Assembly: GCF_014268785.2 (NCBI RefSeq)
Contig: NZ_JABWRD020000001.1
Span: 1,687,001 to 1,751,000, forward strand
Length of the DNA stretch: 64,000 bases
Reading direction: 5' to 3'
Origin: Pseudomonas shirazensis
GTDB lineage: Bacteria; Pseudomonadota; Gammaproteobacteria; Pseudomonadales; Pseudomonadaceae
The notes below the pieces were generated by a model. It made no database searches. It saw only the letters and a program-made list of their open reading frames with translations, and was not told the DNA's origin. Positions within the stretch are counted from its first letter, which is position 1; each line of letters opens with the position of its first letter. The position numbers were made by a program, and so were the translations under genes. This document shows, piece after piece, positions 45,752-62,120 of the stretch.

Positions 45752-46375
45752 TTATTCCTGGATGACGTCCGCGCCTTGCGGTACATCGAACTTGAACTTG
45801 TTAGCCGGCACCGGCTGGTTGGCCTTGACCGCAGTGAACAGGATGTTGGTGCGCTGGCCAACGCTGTCAATCAATTGCATGTCGTTGATCAGACCCTTGC
45901 GGAAGGAGATGCGCAGGGAATCGAACAGGGTGTCCTTGGTTTTTGGCTTGAGGGTGAAGTCCATCACCTCGCCTTGTTCCTTGGAGGTGATATCGAAGCT
46001 CTGGCTGATCTTGGAGACATCACCGGACAGCAGCAGCGCCGGGGTCTGGTTCAGGCGCACATCGAGCTTTTTTACCGTGGCCTGTTCCAGGTCCGGGTCC
46101 CACAGGGTGACCTTCTGACCATCGGACACCACTACCTGCTCCTGCGGCGCATCGGTGTGCCAGTAGAACAGGCCCGGGCGCTTGACGGTCATCTCGCCTG
46201 CAGTTTCCTGCAGGCTGGTGCCGCCGGCATCCAGGGTCAACTGGGAGAACCTGGCTTCGATGGTCTGCGACTTCTCGAGCAGATCGGTCAGGCGCCTCAC
46301 ATCGTTCTCGCCGGCATGCGCCGACAGGGTGCCCAGAGCCAGGGCGGAAACCAACAGCATGCGAATCGCGCGCAT
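45752..46375 (-). CDS. lolA: Outer-membrane lipoprotein carrier LolA
   Basis: 207 residues. Signal peptide [21 protein letters not shown], mature [25 protein letters not shown]. It ferries lipoproteins across the periplasm from LolCDE to LolB. The ATG at 46375 has a GAGG site; the frame opens earlier but the signal peptide fixes the start. Confidence 0.95.
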   Translation of the reverse strand: MRAIRMLLVSALALGTLSAHAGENDVRRLTDLLEKSQTIEARFSQLTLDAGGTSLQETAGEMTVKRPGLFYWHTDAPQEQVVVSDGQKVTLWDPDLEQATVKKLDVRLNQTPALLLSGDVSKISQSFDITSKEQGEVMDFTLKPKTKDTLFDSLRISFRKGLINDMQLIDSVGQRTNILFTAVKANQPVPANKFKFDVPQGADVIQE

Positions 46376-46437
46376 GGAAATCCTCGTTGAACAGTAGATG
46401 GGCCGGGCGCCGTGATTGGCGCCCGGCAGGGTGATGA

Positions 46438-48846
46438 TCAATCGCGTGGGCCGCCCGGCGCAATCACTTCGCGCGAGCCGTTGGTGTTCATGGCGGTGAC
46501 TACCCCGGCCATTTCCATCGACTCGATCATCCGCGCGGCGCGGTTGTAGCCGATTTTCAGCTTACGCTGCACGGCCGAGATCGAGGCGCGGCGGCTTTCA
46601 AGTACGAACTGCACGGCTTCGTCATACAGGGCGTCGGTTTCGGCATCGTCATCACCGCCACCGCTGCTGCCTTCAAAGCCGCTGCCGGCCTCTTCGACAC
46701 CGTTGAGGATGTCGTCGTTGTAGTCCGGCGCGCCACGCAGCTTCCACGCTTCCACCACGCGGTGGACTTCTTCGTCGGAGACGAACGCACCGTGCACGCG
46801 GATCGGCAGGCTGGTACCCGGCGGCATGTAGAGCATGTCACCGTGACCCAGCAACTGCTCGGCGCCGCCCTGGTCGATGATGGTCCGCGAGTCGATCTTG
46901 CTCGACACCTGGAACGCCATACGGGTCGGGATATTGGCCTTGATCAGGCCGGTGATGACGTCAACCGATGGCCGTTGGGTAGCGAGGATCAGGTGAATAC
47001 CCGCCGCCCGCGCCTTCTGCGCGATACGGGCGATCAGTTCTTCCACCTTCTTGCCGACGATCATCATCATGTCGGCGAACTCGTCGACCACCACGACGAT
47101 GGTCGGCAGGGTTTTCAGGGTTGGCGGCTCGTCATCCATGCTCTCGCGACGGTACAACGGGTCATGAATGACCTCGCCAGCCTCCTGGGCATCCTTGATC
47201 TTGCGGTTGAAGCCGGCCAGGTTCCGTACGCCCATGGCCGCCATCAGCTTGTAGCGGCGCTCCATTTCGGCAACGCTCCAGCGCAGGGCGTTGGCTGCGT
47301 CCTTCATGTCGGTAACGACCGGGCAGAGCAGGTGCGGAATGCCTTCGTAGATCGACAGCTCGAGCATTTTCGGGTCGATCATGATCAAGCGGGCGTCTTC
47401 CGGGCCGGACTTGAACAGGATCGACAGGATCATGGCGTTGACCCCCACCGACTTACCCGAGCCGGTGGTACCGGCCACCAGCAAGTGCGGCATCTTGGCC
47501 AGGTCGGTGATCACCGGCTTGCCGCCGATGTCATGACCCAGGGCCAATGCTACTGGCGACTTGGCGTCATCGTACTGGGACGACGACAGCACTTCGGAGA
47601 AGCGCACCATCTGCCGGTTCTCGTTGGGGATCTCGATACCGACGGTGGTCTTGCCGGGGATAACCTCGACCACCCGCACGCTGGTCACAGCCAGGGAACG
47701 GGCCAGATCCTTGGCCAGGTTGGCGATACGGCTGACCTTGACCCCGGCTGCCGGCTGGATCTCGTAACGAGTGATCACCGGGCCAGGATGGATCGAGTCA
47801 ACCGAGACCTCGACACCAAACTCCTTGAGCTTGATTTCCAGCAGATGGCCAACACCGGCCAGAGACTCTGGCGAGTATTCGATTTTCTTTTCTTCTGCCG
47901 GATCGAGGATCGAGATCGGCGGCAGAGTGCCTTCGACGGCGCTGTCGACGAACAGCGGCGTCTGTTTTTCCTTGAGGATGCGTTTGCTCGGCTCCGGCGC
48001 CTTGACCGGGGTTGGCATGATCACCGGCGCCGGCTGCTGGACGCGCTGGGCAACGTGCTTGGTCAGCGCGTCGTCACGCTCGATGATGCGTTCGCGCGCC
48101 TTGAGCTGCTCGCGCTTGTCGGCCACCACCGGCGCTACGACCGTGTCGACCTGCTCGTCGACCTCACGCAGCTGCGCCACCAGGCGTTTGCGCTCGTTGC
48201 GCGCTTCCCACCAGCGATTGGCCGCACCTTGCACCAGCTCGAACAGGTCGAGGGTGATCTTGCCGGTCATGTCCATGACCTTGAACCAGGACAGATCGGT
48301 GAACACCGTCAGGCCGAACAGGAACAGGGCAATGAACATCAGCGTGCTGCCCTGCACATTCAACAGGCTGCGGGCCAGGTCGCCGAGGCTCTCGCCCAGC
48401 GCGCCGCCGGCCGAGAACGGCAGACTTGCCGACGGGTGGAAATGGATATGGGCCAAGGCTGCGCCCGACAACACCAGAAACACCAGACCAATCAGCCGCC
48501 ACGAGAACAACCAGCCACTCCACTGCCACGGCTGATGACGCTCACGGAAGATCTGCCAGGTCTTGATCCCCAGCAGCAACGGGAAGATATAGGCGAAGTA
48601 GCCCAGCACCATGAACAGAATGTCGGCGAAATACGCGCCAGCGCGGCCAGCCGCGTTCTGCACCTGATCGACATTGCTGGTGTGAGTGAAGCCTGGGTCG
48701 GCGGTGTCGTAGGTCAGCAGCGCCATCCACAGGTACAGGCACAGCGCGCCGACGGCGATCAGCGCACCTTCCTTGAGGCGATAATGCAACTGCTGGCGCC
48801 ACATCGGTACCGGCAGAGGGGGCGGAGTTGCGGTGGATTTCTTCAA
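46438..48846 (-). CDS. ftsK: DNA translocase FtsK
   Basis: 802 residues from a TTG at 48846 preceded by AGGA (ATG at 48906 is the alternative). Membrane helices occupy about residues 25-190, followed by a short charged linker. The motor has Walker [15 protein letters not shown] and Walker [13 protein letters not shown], and the C-terminal gamma winged helix reads [27 protein letters not shown]. It coordinates division and dif resolution. The linker is short, as in other pseudomonads. Confidence 0.95.
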   Translation of the reverse strand: MKKSTATPPPLPVPMWRQQLHYRLKEGALIAVGALCLYLWMALLTYDTADPGFTHTSNVDQVQNAAGRAGAYFADILFMVLGYFAYIFPLLLGIKTWQIFRERHQPWQWSGWLFSWRLIGLVFLVLSGAALAHIHFHPSASLPFSAGGALGESLGDLARSLLNVQGSTLMFIALFLFGLTVFTDLSWFKVMDMTGKITLDLFELVQGAANRWWEARNERKRLVAQLREVDEQVDTVVAPVVADKREQLKARERIIERDDALTKHVAQRVQQPAPVIMPTPVKAPEPSKRILKEKQTPLFVDSAVEGTLPPISILDPAEEKKIEYSPESLAGVGHLLEIKLKEFGVEVSVDSIHPGPVITRYEIQPAAGVKVSRIANLAKDLARSLAVTSVRVVEVIPGKTTVGIEIPNENRQMVRFSEVLSSSQYDDAKSPVALALGHDIGGKPVITDLAKMPHLLVAGTTGSGKSVGVNAMILSILFKSGPEDARLIMIDPKMLELSIYEGIPHLLCPVVTDMKDAANALRWSVAEMERRYKLMAAMGVRNLAGFNRKIKDAQEAGEVIHDPLYRRESMDDEPPTLKTLPTIVVVVDEFADMMMIVGKKVEELIARIAQKARAAGIHLILATQRPSVDVITGLIKANIPTRMAFQVSSKIDSRTIIDQGGAEQLLGHGDMLYMPPGTSLPIRVHGAFVSDEEVHRVVEAWKLRGAPDYNDDILNGVEEAGSGFEGSSGGGDDDAETDALYDEAVQFVLESRRASISAVQRKLKIGYNRAARMIESMEMAGVVTAMNTNGSREVIAPGGPRD

Positions 48847-49197
48847 AACGCGTCTATTCCTGCGCTTGCTGCGCGTCCAGTAGTGATCGACCCGATGTCC
48901 GGTCAATGAACCCGTACTTTTAACATTACTGCCCGCCAGCCGCCATGGCGGCGCGCCGGATGGGCGCGAACGGTGAGCAAACTTTCATGGGTGCAATTTG
49001 AGCACGCATTGCCTTGCGTGACAAAGGCTTATGCTGTGTTTTTGCACAGGTGTGACAACAAAGCCTCGGGTTGGTGCCGATTGCCTGAAAAATCTGCTGG
49101 CAATTGCCTTGGCGAGCGTCAGCGCTGCGGGTTGGCGTTGGATTGACCTGCTGACGAGGGCGGGCCATGCTGTCAGCCCTCCCCTCCCCCACTGCAC
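48847..49197. other. Divergent intergenic region ftsK/aat
   Basis: Holds the promoters for the divergent genes. Two open frames here overlap each other in opposite sense and show no family motif; I see no other gene. Confidence 0.5.
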
Positions 49198-49206
49198 ATG
49201 ATGCCC

Positions 49207-49887
49207 ATGCTGACCTGGCTGACCCGCGACTCGCTGACCTTTCCGCCCCTGACAAAGGCTCTGCAGGAGCCCAACGGATTACTTGCCGCTGGCGGCGACC
49301 TGAGCCCTGAGCGCCTGGTTCAGGCCTATCGGCATGGCTGCTTTCCGTGGTTTCAGGATGGTCAGCCCATTCTCTGGTGGTCACCCGACCCACGCACGGT
49401 GTTGTTCCCCGACGAGCTGCACGTGTCACGCTCGCTGGCCAAGCTGATCCGCCAGCAGCGTTACCAGGTCAGTTTCGATACTGACTTCGAAACGGTAATC
49501 GCCGCTTGTGCAGCGCCACGCGACTACGCCGACGGCACCTGGATCACCGACCCCATGCGCGCCGCCTACTGCGAGCTGCACCGGCGCGGCTTCGCCCACT
49601 CGGTTGAAGTGCGCGAGAACGGCGAGCTGGTTGGCGGCCTGTACGGCCTGGCCATGGGTCGGCTGTTTTTTGGCGAGTCGATGTTCAGCCGCGCCGACAA
49701 TGCCTCCAAGGTCGGCTTCGTGACCCTGGTCGAGCATCTGCGCGCGGCTGGTTTCGTTCTGATCGACTGCCAGATGCCCACCAACCACCTGCACAGCCTA
49801 GGCGCTCGCGCAATCAGCCGCGAAAGCTTTGCCGAGCACCTCGCACGCCATCTCGACCAGCCCGTCGAGGTCAGCTGGGTTCGCTAG
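49207..49887 (+). CDS. aat: Leucyl/phenylalanyl-tRNA--protein transferase
   Basis: 226 residues from the ATG at 49207 (two ATGs lie just upstream). Conserved [38 protein letters not shown] and [24 protein letters not shown]. It adds Leu or Phe to proteins with N-terminal Arg or Lys for ClpS/ClpAP decay; clpA and clpS follow nearby. Confidence 0.96.
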   Translation: MLTWLTRDSLTFPPLTKALQEPNGLLAAGGDLSPERLVQAYRHGCFPWFQDGQPILWWSPDPRTVLFPDELHVSRSLAKLIRQQRYQVSFDTDFETVIAACAAPRDYADGTWITDPMRAAYCELHRRGFAHSVEVRENGELVGGLYGLAMGRLFFGESMFSRADNASKVGFVTLVEHLRAAGFVLIDCQMPTNHLHSLGARAISRESFAEHLARHLDQPVEVSWVR

Positions 49888-49942
49888 GCGAGTTTGCCCA
49901 GCTGGCTTACACTTAGGACTACGTCTTGCCGAGGGGTCGATC

Positions 49943-50650
49943 ATGACAGAGTTGGCGCGGTTGAAGTTCTATGCCACTCAGCCCCACTCCTGCAGCTACC
50001 TGCCTGATGAGCAGGCCACCACGCTGTTCCTCGACCCTAGCCAGCCGATGGACGTCGATGTGTATGCCGACCTCTCCGAAATGGGCTTTCGCCGCAGTGG
50101 CGACCACCTGTATCGCCCGCATTGCCAAAACTGCAATGCCTGCGTGCCAGCGCGCATCCCCGTCGCCCGCTTCATCCCCAACCGCCAGCAGCGGCGTATC
50201 CTCAAGCGCAACAGCGATCTGCAGGTGACTGCCGCCCGGCCGTCGTTCAAAGAAGAATATTTCGACCTTTATCGGCGCTACATCGAGCAGCGCCACAGCG
50301 ACGGCGACATGTATCCGCCCAGTCGGGATCAGTTTTCCACCTTTCTGGTGCGCGATCTGCCATTCTGCTGGTTCTATGAGTTTCGTCTGCATGGACGGCT
50401 GCTTGCGGTGGCGGTATGCGATATGCTGCCCAACGGGCTGTCGGCGGTGTACACCTTCTACGAGCCGGATGAAGAACGCCGCAGCCTGGGGCGCTTCGCC
50501 ATTCTCTGGCAGATCAGCGATGCACTGCGCCAGAACCTTGAGGCGGTGTACCTTGGCTACTGGATCAAGAATTGCAAAAAGATGAGCTACAAGACCCAGT
50601 ATCGCCCCATCGAACTGCTGATCAACCAACGTTGGGTCAGCCTCAATTGA
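49943..50650 (+). CDS. bpt: Arginyl/leucyl-tRNA--protein transferase (Bpt/ATE family)
   Basis: 235 residues. N-terminal Cys cluster (PHSCSYLP and [15 protein letters not shown]) and the GNAT-like C-domain ([41 protein letters not shown]). It transfers Leu to N-terminal Asp or Glu, feeding the N-degron path with aat, clpA and clpS. Confidence 0.95.
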   Translation: MTELARLKFYATQPHSCSYLPDEQATTLFLDPSQPMDVDVYADLSEMGFRRSGDHLYRPHCQNCNACVPARIPVARFIPNRQQRRILKRNSDLQVTAARPSFKEEYFDLYRRYIEQRHSDGDMYPPSRDQFSTFLVRDLPFCWFYEFRLHGRLLAVAVCDMLPNGLSAVYTFYEPDEERRSLGRFAILWQISDALRQNLEAVYLGYWIKNCKKMSYKTQYRPIELLINQRWVSLN

Positions 50651-50752
50651 AAGCATTGGCTTGAAATACTCTTTTCGGGCATAATCCACGCCACTTTTTT
50701 GCCCGGTGCAGTTGCGCGTCGGGCCTACACTGGATACCGAGGGCTTTACTGC

Positions 50753-50971
50753 ATGTCGAAAGAAGACAGCTTCGAAATGGAAGGCACTGTCGTCGACACC
50801 CTGCCCAACACCATGTTCCGCGTGGAGTTGGAAAATGGGCACGTCGTAACCGCGCATATCTCCGGAAAAATGCGCAAGAACTACATCCGTATTCTCACTG
50901 GCGACAAGGTTCGCGTCGAACTGACGCCTTATGACCTGAGCAAGGGCCGCATCACTTACCGCGCTCGTTAA
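50753..50971 (+). CDS. infA: Translation initiation factor IF-1
   Basis: 72 residues, single S1/OB fold: [22 protein letters not shown], ending YRAR. It binds the 30S A site. Single gene with a terminator behind it. Confidence 0.97.
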
Positions 50972-50984
50972 GCTCCAGCCATGA

Positions 50985-51015
50985 AAAAGCCCGGCCAATG
51001 TGCCGGGCTTTTTTG
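50985..51015. terminator. Bidirectional terminator infA/clpA
   Basis: AGCCCGGC-CAATGT-GCCGGGCT with A run before and T run after, between the convergent genes. Confidence 0.93.
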
Positions 51016-51058
51016 TGGCCAAAGAAAAAGGGCCGCCGAGGCGGCCCACTCTGCTCGA

Positions 51059-53329
51059 TCACGCCACTTCGGCAGTGGTCTCGAAGTCGAACACCAACTC
51101 GCCATCACGTAGCTCGATGTGCACCACGCCGCCATGCTCGGCCAGCTCACCGAACAGAATCTCTTCAGCCAAGGGCCGCTTGATCTTGTCCTGGATAAGC
51201 CGTGCCATCGGCCGGGCACCCATCTGCACGTCATAGCCGCTGGCAGCCAGCCAGCCACGTGCCTCGTCACTGACCTCAAGCAGTACACGCTTGTCTTCCA
51301 GCTGAGCCTGCAGTTCGATAAGGAACTTGTCGACGATGCTTTTGATCGTCTCGTGGCTCAGGCGACCGAACTGGATGATGGTATCCAGGCGGTTGCGGAA
51401 TTCCGGCGTGAAGCTCTTGCGAATGACTTCCATCGCATCCGACGCATGGTCCTGATGGGTAAAGCCAATGGAAGCCCGCGCGGCAGTTTCGGCGCCGGCG
51501 TTGGTGGTCATGATCAGAATCACGTTGCGGAAATCCGCCTTGCGCCCGTTGTTGTCGGTCAGGGTACCGTGGTCCATCACCTGCAGCAGCAGGTTGAAGA
51601 CTTCCGGGTGGGCCTTCTCGATCTCGTCGAGCAGCAGTACGCAGTGCGGCTGCTTGGTGATTGCCTCGGTGAGCAAGCCACCTTGGTCGAAACCGACATA
51701 GCCTGGCGGCGCACCGATCAGGCGCGACACAGTGTGCCGTTCCATGTATTCGGACATGTCGAAGCGCACCAGCTCAACGCCCAGCGCCTTGGCCAGCTGA
51801 CGCGCAGCCTCGGTTTTGCCGACGCCGGTAGGGCCAGCGAACAGGAACGAGCCTACGGGCTTGTCCGGGGCCTTGAGGCCGGCTCGCGACAGCTTGATCG
51901 CAGTCGACAGCGAGTCGATCGCTGGATCCTGACCAAATACAGTCAGTTTCAGGTCGCGCTCCAGGTTACGCAGCAGCTCCTTGTCGGAGCTGGACACGTG
52001 CTTTGGCGGAATCCGAGCGATTTTCGCGACGATATCTTCGACCTGCGCGACTTCGATGCGCTTGACCCGATTGGCCTCCGGCTGCAGACGCTGGTAGGCA
52101 CCCGCCTCGTCGATCACGTCGATGGCCTTGTCCGGCATATGCCGGTCATTGATATAACGCGCAGCCAGCTCGGCAGCGGCGCGCAGGGCCTCGTCGCTGT
52201 ACTCGATGTGGTGATGCGACTCGAAGCGGCCTTTCAGCCCACGCAGGATACCCACGGTGTCTTCCACCGACGGCTCCGACACATCGACCTTCTGGAAGCG
52301 CCGCGCCAAGGCCCGGTCCTTCTCGAAGATGCCACGAAATTCCTGGAAGGTAGTCGAGCCGATGCAGCGTATATCACCTGACGAGAGCAGTGGCTTGAGC
52401 AGGTTGGACGCATCCATTACCCCGCCCGAGGCCGCCCCAGCACCGATGATGGTGTGGATCTCATCGATGAACAGGATCGCCTGCGGACGTTTTTTCAGCT
52501 CACCAAGCAGCGCCTTGAAGCGCTTCTCGAAATCGCCACGGTACTTGGTCCCGGCCAGCAGTGCGCCGAGATCGAGCGAATAGACCACGCTCTGCGCCAG
52601 CAGATCAGGCACCTGACCGTCGACGATACGTTTGGCCAGGCCTTCGGCGATGGCCGTCTTGCCGACGCCCGCTTCACCGACCAGCAACGGGTTGTTCTTG
52701 CGCCGGCGAGCGAGAATCTGCGCTACGCGCTCGACTTCTTGCTCACGACCCACCAACGGATCGATACGACCCTGACGCGCCTGCTCGTTGAGGTTGCTGG
52801 CATAGGTATCCAGCGGATTGCTCGAGGACGACGTTTCGCCACCCTCTTCATCCTGCATATCCTGGTCGCTGTCGGCGCTCGGCCCATGGCCTGGCACCTT
52901 GGAAATGCCGTGGGCAATGAAGTTGACCACGTCGATACGGGCCACGCTCTGCTGCTTGAGCAGAAACACGGCCTGACTTTCCTGCTCGCTGAAGATAGCC
53001 ACCAGCACATTGGCGCCGGTCACTTCACGCTTGCCCGAACTCTGCACATGGAACACCGCGCGTTGCAGCACGCGCTGGAAGCCCAGGGTTGGCTGGGTTT
53101 CGCGGTCTTCGTCGTGCACCGGAATCAGGGGGGTAGTGGAGTCGATGAACTCTTGCAGGTCGTGCTTGAGCTTGTCGAGATTGGCGCCACAGGCGCGTAG
53201 AACGGTTGCGGCCGCCTCATTGTCTAGGAGTGCCAACAGCAGATGTTCGACGGTCATGAACTCATGACGCTTCGAACGGGCCTCCTTGAAGGCCAGATTG
53301 AGGGTGACTTCGAGCTCGCGGTTTAACAT
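51059..53329 (-). CDS. clpA: ATP-dependent Clp protease ATPase subunit ClpA
   Basis: 756 residues. ClpN repeats (about 1-140), acidic linker ([19 protein letters not shown]), D1 with [15 protein letters not shown]2 with [16 protein letters not shown], and the ClpP-docking loop ASIGFTHQ. Hexameric unfoldase for ClpP; overlaps nothing and is preceded by clpS 30 bases away. Confidence 0.97.
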   Translation of the reverse strand: MLNRELEVTLNLAFKEARSKRHEFMTVEHLLLALLDNEAAATVLRACGANLDKLKHDLQEFIDSTTPLIPVHDEDRETQPTLGFQRVLQRAVFHVQSSGKREVTGANVLVAIFSEQESQAVFLLKQQSVARIDVVNFIAHGISKVPGHGPSADSDQDMQDEEGGETSSSSNPLDTYASNLNEQARQGRIDPLVGREQEVERVAQILARRRKNNPLLVGEAGVGKTAIAEGLAKRIVDGQVPDLLAQSVVYSLDLGALLAGTKYRGDFEKRFKALLGELKKRPQAILFIDEIHTIIGAGAASGGVMDASNLLKPLLSSGDIRCIGSTTFQEFRGIFEKDRALARRFQKVDVSEPSVEDTVGILRGLKGRFESHHHIEYSDEALRAAAELAARYINDRHMPDKAIDVIDEAGAYQRLQPEANRVKRIEVAQVEDIVAKIARIPPKHVSSSDKELLRNLERDLKLTVFGQDPAIDSLSTAIKLSRAGLKAPDKPVGSFLFAGPTGVGKTEAARQLAKALGVELVRFDMSEYMERHTVSRLIGAPPGYVGFDQGGLLTEAITKQPHCVLLLDEIEKAHPEVFNLLLQVMDHGTLTDNNGRKADFRNVILIMTTNAGAETAARASIGFTHQDHASDAMEVIRKSFTPEFRNRLDTIIQFGRLSHETIKSIVDKFLIELQAQLEDKRVLLEVSDEARGWLAASGYDVQMGARPMARLIQDKIKRPLAEEILFGELAEHGGVVHIELRDGELVFDFETTAEVA

Positions 53330-53359
53330 AGCTTCACCTCATACCCAAGTGGTCGGCGA

Positions 53360-53722
53360 TTAACCGTCCTTCTCGATTTCACAGAGTAGCGGATGCTGGC
53401 TCTCCCGGGCGTATTGGTTGACCTGCGTCGCCTTCGTTTCGGCGATATCGCGGGTAAACAATCCGCATACTGCCCGCCCTTCGGTATGGACGGTCAGCAT
53501 GATCTTGGTCGCCAGCTCGCGGTTCAAACTAAAGAACGTCTCGAGCACTTCGACGACGAAATCCATTGGCGTGTAGTCATCGTTGAATAAAACCACCTTG
53601 TACATGGGTGGCGCCTGCAGGATCGGCTTGGCTTCTTGAACAGCCAGACCGGAGCCATCGTCCTCGTTGGTCTGAGGACCATCCTGATTGAATGTTAGTC
53701 GAATCTGACTGTGTGCATGCAT
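53360..53722 (-). CDS. clpS: ClpS adaptor
   Basis: 120 residues: [20 protein letters not shown] is the N-degron binding block; [22 protein letters not shown] follows. It hands N-end-rule substrates to ClpA. Upstream of clpA on the same strand. Confidence 0.96.
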   Translation of the reverse strand: MHAHSQIRLTFNQDGPQTNEDDGSGLAVQEAKPILQAPPMYKVVLFNDDYTPMDFVVEVLETFFSLNRELATKIMLTVHTEGRAVCGLFTRDIAETKATQVNQYARESQHPLLCEIEKDG

Positions 53723-53950
53723 GGAAAGAATTTCATCACATCGACAAGTTAAGGTTGTGGGTTGACCGCATAGGGCTGGCGCCGGCGCAGGCGCCGCATG
53801 ACCTTGACTATCGGCAAAACGGTGTTACAACCAATAGAACCCACCGTGGGCGATAAAGATCCGCGCAGTCAACCAGATTTTTCGCAAGGTTCGTATGCGG
53901 ATACGTGGATGATACTCCAGTGATGGAGTCCTTTGCAGAGGGACATAGGG

Positions 53951-54211
53951 ATGACAAGCGGTAAAGTCAAGTGGTTCAACAATGCCAAGGGCTACGGGTT
54001 CGTCAACGAAGACGGCAAGACTGAAGACCTCTTTGCCCACTATTCGGCCATCGTAATGGACGGATACAAGACGCTGAAGGCAGGCCAGCTGGTCAAGTTC
54101 GACATCATCCAGGGCCCCAAGGGCCTGCACGCGGTGAACATCAGCGACGCCAAAGCCGAGGTCACAAGTTCAGCAGATCCGGCGACTGAACGCACGAAGG
54201 CCACTGCCTGA
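53951..54211 (+). CDS. cspD: Cold-shock-like protein CspD
   Basis: 86 residues. RNP1 as KGYGFVN and RNP2-like DLFAHYSAI in a single cold-shock domain, with a 20-residue tail. CspD binds single-stranded DNA and blocks replication in slow growth. Divergent from clpS. Confidence 0.93.
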   Translation: MTSGKVKWFNNAKGYGFVNEDGKTEDLFAHYSAIVMDGYKTLKAGQLVKFDIIQGPKGLHAVNISDAKAEVTSSADPATERTKATA

Positions 54212-54241
54212 CCATTTGCCTGCCGCTGAGATGTGAACGGG

Positions 54242-54274
54242 CCGATCGCCTCTTGAACGAGGCGATCGGTTTTT
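54242..54274. terminator. Terminator between cspD and icd
   Basis: Perfect 11-bp stem CCGATCGCCTC / GAGGCGATCGG, six-base loop, TTTTT tail. Confidence 0.92.
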
Positions 54275-54279
54275 CGTGT

Positions 54280-55536
<1,257 letters not shown>

Positions 55537-55693
55537 GCTTGCACTACTCCGGAGTCGGGTGTGGTTGGACATCATGCGATCCAATCAGCCTAAACCACAT
55601 CTGCCGACCTGCAAGGCCGGGCTTGCACCTGCGGCAATCCACCACATTGCAGGTAAGTCTTTGGTCTTATAAATGCGCTGATACCACTTGGCC

Positions 55694-55724
55694 TTGCTGA
55701 TTAGCCCAAAGGGTTTGGTATACT
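55694..55724 (+). promoter_or_regulatory. Possible promoter of the monomeric idh gene
   Basis: TTGCTG, 19-base spacer, TATACT. The spacer is long, so the call is tentative; it would give a 5' leader of about 230 bases. Confidence 0.35.
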
Positions 55725-55727
55725 CCG

Positions 55728-58189
<2,462 letters not shown>

Positions 58190-58256
58190 GGTTCGCTTGA
58201 AGTAACCCCACAAACCCCGGCCACGCACCGGGGTTTGTGCTTTTCAGGATTCCACT

Positions 58257-58697
58257 ATGACCTGGCACCCCCACATCACCGTAGCCACCGTGGTCGAAGA
58301 CCAGGGCCGCTTCCTCTTCGTCGAGGAATTCAAAGCCGGCCAGCACGTCTTCAACCAACCGGCCGGCCACCTCGAGCCCAACGAAACCCTGCAGCAGGCC
58401 GCCCTGCGCGAAACCCTCGAAGAAACCGCCTGGGACGTCGAACTGACCGGCGTGGTGGGCATCTACCTGTACACCGCCCCCAGTAACGGCGTCACCTACC
58501 AACGCATCTGCTTCGCTGCTCGCCCCGTCCGGCACCATCCGCAACGCGCCCTCGACAGCGATATAACCCGCGCGCTGTGGATGACCCGCGCCGAGCTGCT
58601 GGCCGAGCCACAACGCTGGCGCAGCGAGCTGGTGCCGCGCTGCATCGACGACTACCTGGCAGGCCCGCTGCACAGCCTCGCCTTGCTGCGCGACTGA
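58257..58697 (+). CDS. nudJ: NUDIX hydrolase, NudJ-like
   Basis: 146 residues. NUDIX box GHLEPNETLQQAALRETLEETA near residue 38, with Ala in place of the last Gly. NudJ removes phosphate from thiamine pyrophosphate precursors and nucleotides. Directly before mnmA, as in other gamma-proteobacteria. Confidence 0.9.
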   Translation: MTWHPHITVATVVEDQGRFLFVEEFKAGQHVFNQPAGHLEPNETLQQAALRETLEETAWDVELTGVVGIYLYTAPSNGVTYQRICFAARPVRHHPQRALDSDITRALWMTRAELLAEPQRWRSELVPRCIDDYLAGPLHSLALLRD

Positions 58698-58753
58698 CGC
58701 GCACGAGCGGGCCTGATAGAATCGACCTTTTTCCCTGATACACATCGGTAGCC

Positions 58754-59878
58754 ATGACCAGCCCAGCACTTAAAGACCCCGCCAAGACCCGCGTCATCGT
58801 CGGCATGTCCGGCGGCGTCGACTCTTCCGTATCCGCCCTTCTGCTGATCGAGCAGGGCTACCAGGTGGAAGGTCTGTTCATGAAAAACTGGGAAGAGGAC
58901 GACGGCACCGACTACTGCACCGCCCGCGAAGACCTGGCCGACGCCCAGGCCGTGTGCGATCGCATTGGCATCAAGCTGCACACGGCCAACTTTGCCGCCG
59001 AGTACTGGGACAACGTGTTCGAGCACTTCCTTGAAGAGTACAAGGCTGGGCGCACGCCAAACCCGGACATCCTCTGCAACCGCGAGATCAAGTTCAAAGC
59101 CTTCCTCGACTACGCGCTGTCGCTCGGTGCCGACCTGATCGCCACCGGTCACTATGTACGCCGGCGCGACACCGGCGAGCTGACCGAGCTGCTCAAGGGC
59201 CTGGACCCGAACAAGGACCAGAGCTACTTCCTGCATGCCGTCGGCGGCAAGGAAATCGCCCGCACCCTGTTCCCGGTCGGCGAGCTGGAAAAACCCGAAG
59301 TGCGCGCCATCGCCGAGAAACATGGCCTGGCGACTGCCAAGAAAAAGGATTCCACCGGCATCTGCTTCATTGGCGAACGACGCTTCAGCGACTTCCTCAA
59401 GCAGTACCTGCCGGCCCAGCCGGGCAACATCGAAACCACCGAAGGTGAAGTCATCGGTCGCCACCACGGCCTGATGTACCACACCATCGGCCAGCGCCAG
59501 GGCCTGGGCATCGGCGGCCTCAAGGACGCCGGTGACGACCCGTGGTACGTGCTGGTCAAGGACCTCGCCCGCAACGTGCTGGTGGTCGGCCAGGGCAACG
59601 AGCACCCATGGTTGTTCTCCCGCGCCCTGCTCGCCTCGGACATCTTCTGGGTCAACCCGATCGACCTCGCCACCCCGCGCCGCCTCACGGCCAAGGTGCG
59701 CTATCGCCAAGGCGACCAGAGCTGCACTCTGGAACGCACCGAAAGCGGCTACCGCGCCGTGTTCGACGAGCCGCAACGTGCGGTCACCCCCGGCCAGTCG
59801 GTGGTTTTCTACGATGGCGAGGTGTGCCTGGGCGGCGGCGTGATCGAGACTGCCGAGCCGTGGAGCCCGCGCCCATGA
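58754..59878 (+). CDS. mnmA: tRNA 2-thiouridylase MnmA
   Basis: 374 residues. PP-loop [15 protein letters not shown], catalytic Cys pair in [15 protein letters not shown] and [12 protein letters not shown]. Uses sulfur from TusE to make 2-thiouridine at position 34 of Lys, Glu and Gln tRNAs. Overlaps hflD. Confidence 0.97.
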   Translation: MTSPALKDPAKTRVIVGMSGGVDSSVSALLLIEQGYQVEGLFMKNWEEDDGTDYCTAREDLADAQAVCDRIGIKLHTANFAAEYWDNVFEHFLEEYKAGRTPNPDILCNREIKFKAFLDYALSLGADLIATGHYVRRRDTGELTELLKGLDPNKDQSYFLHAVGGKEIARTLFPVGELEKPEVRAIAEKHGLATAKKKDSTGICFIGERRFSDFLKQYLPAQPGNIETTEGEVIGRHHGLMYHTIGQRQGLGIGGLKDAGDDPWYVLVKDLARNVLVVGQGNEHPWLFSRALLASDIFWVNPIDLATPRRLTAKVRYRQGDQSCTLERTESGYRAVFDEPQRAVTPGQSVVFYDGEVCLGGGVIETAEPWSPRP

Positions 59879-60501
59879 GCAACCTGCACGAGCAGTTGAT
59901 TGCCCTGGGCGGCGTGTTTCAGGCTGCGGTGCTGGTCGACAAGCTGGCACGCACCGGCCAGTCCAATGACGCCGAGCTTGGCTGCATGCTTGGCAGCCTG
60001 CTGGTGATGGACCCCAAGGACACCCTAGAGGTGTTCGGTGGTGATGACCTGAACCTGCGCGACGGTTACCGCGCCCTGGTCGGCGCACTCGAGCGCGAGC
60101 CCAGCAGCCTGCAGCGCGAGCCGCTGCGCTATGCCCTGTCGATGCTCGGCCTCGAGCGCCAGCTGGCCAAACGTGGCGACCTGCTGGAAACCATCGGCAA
60201 CCGCCTGCCGCAAATCCAGGGTCAGGCCGATCACTTCGGCCTGACCCACGAGAATGTCATCGCTTCCAGTGGCGCCTTGTATCAGGACACCCTGAGTACC
60301 TTGCGCCAGCGCATTCAGGTGCATGGCGACATGCGCTTCCTGCAGCAAGCCAGCAACGCCTCGAAGATCCGCGCACTGCTGCTGGCCGGGATCCGCGCCG
60401 CACGCCTGTGGCGCCAGCTTGGCGGGCACCGCTGGCAGCTGGTATTCAGCCGGCGCAAATTGCTCAACGAGCTGTACGGCATGATGCGCACCAATTCCTG
60501 A
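59875..60501 (+). CDS. hflD: High-frequency lysogenisation protein HflD homolog
   Basis: 208 residues, DUF489: [56 protein letters not shown] and [12 protein letters not shown]. Membrane-associated; binds phage lambda CII in E. coli. ATGA overlap with mnmA. Confidence 0.93.
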   Translation: MSNLHEQLIALGGVFQAAVLVDKLARTGQSNDAELGCMLGSLLVMDPKDTLEVFGGDDLNLRDGYRALVGALEREPSSLQREPLRYALSMLGLERQLAKRGDLLETIGNRLPQIQGQADHFGLTHENVIASSGALYQDTLSTLRQRIQVHGDMRFLQQASNASKIRALLLAGIRAARLWRQLGGHRWQLVFSRRKLLNELYGMMRTNS

Positions 60502-60530
60502 ATGCCGCGCACTCCCGCCTTGCGCGCCCC

Positions 60531-60564
60531 CTGTAGGAGCGGCCTCGTGTCGCGAAAGGGCTGC
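60531..60564. repeat. REP-like element
   Basis: CTGTAGGAGCGGCCTCGTGT continuing CGCGAAAGGGCTGCG is the common P. putida-group repetitive extragenic palindrome type. Single copy here, between hflD and purB. Confidence 0.7.
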
Positions 60565-60629
60565 GATAAGCATCAAACGGGCTCGACCTTTGGTCAGCCA
60601 CCCGACCTCGGCGCATTTTTCATGTATGA

Positions 60630-62039
<1,410 letters not shown>

Positions 62040-62057
62040 GATTACGCCTGCGTCTGA

Positions 62058-62082
62058 CGCCCGGCCTAGCCGGGCGTTTTTA
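62058..62082 (+). terminator. Terminator after purB
   Basis: CGCCCGGC-CTA-GCCGGGCG followed by TTTTTAT. Confidence 0.93.
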
Positions 62083-62120
62083 TTCCCGGACGAAAATTAC
62101 GTTTTTTCAATAGGTTGAAC

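Noticed and set aside
46762-48909. 715-codon open frame opposite ftsK
   Set aside because: Antisense shadow; ftsK has all its motifs on the other strand.
58652-60088. 478-codon open frame opposite mnmA
   Set aside because: Antisense shadow; no ribosome site and biased composition.
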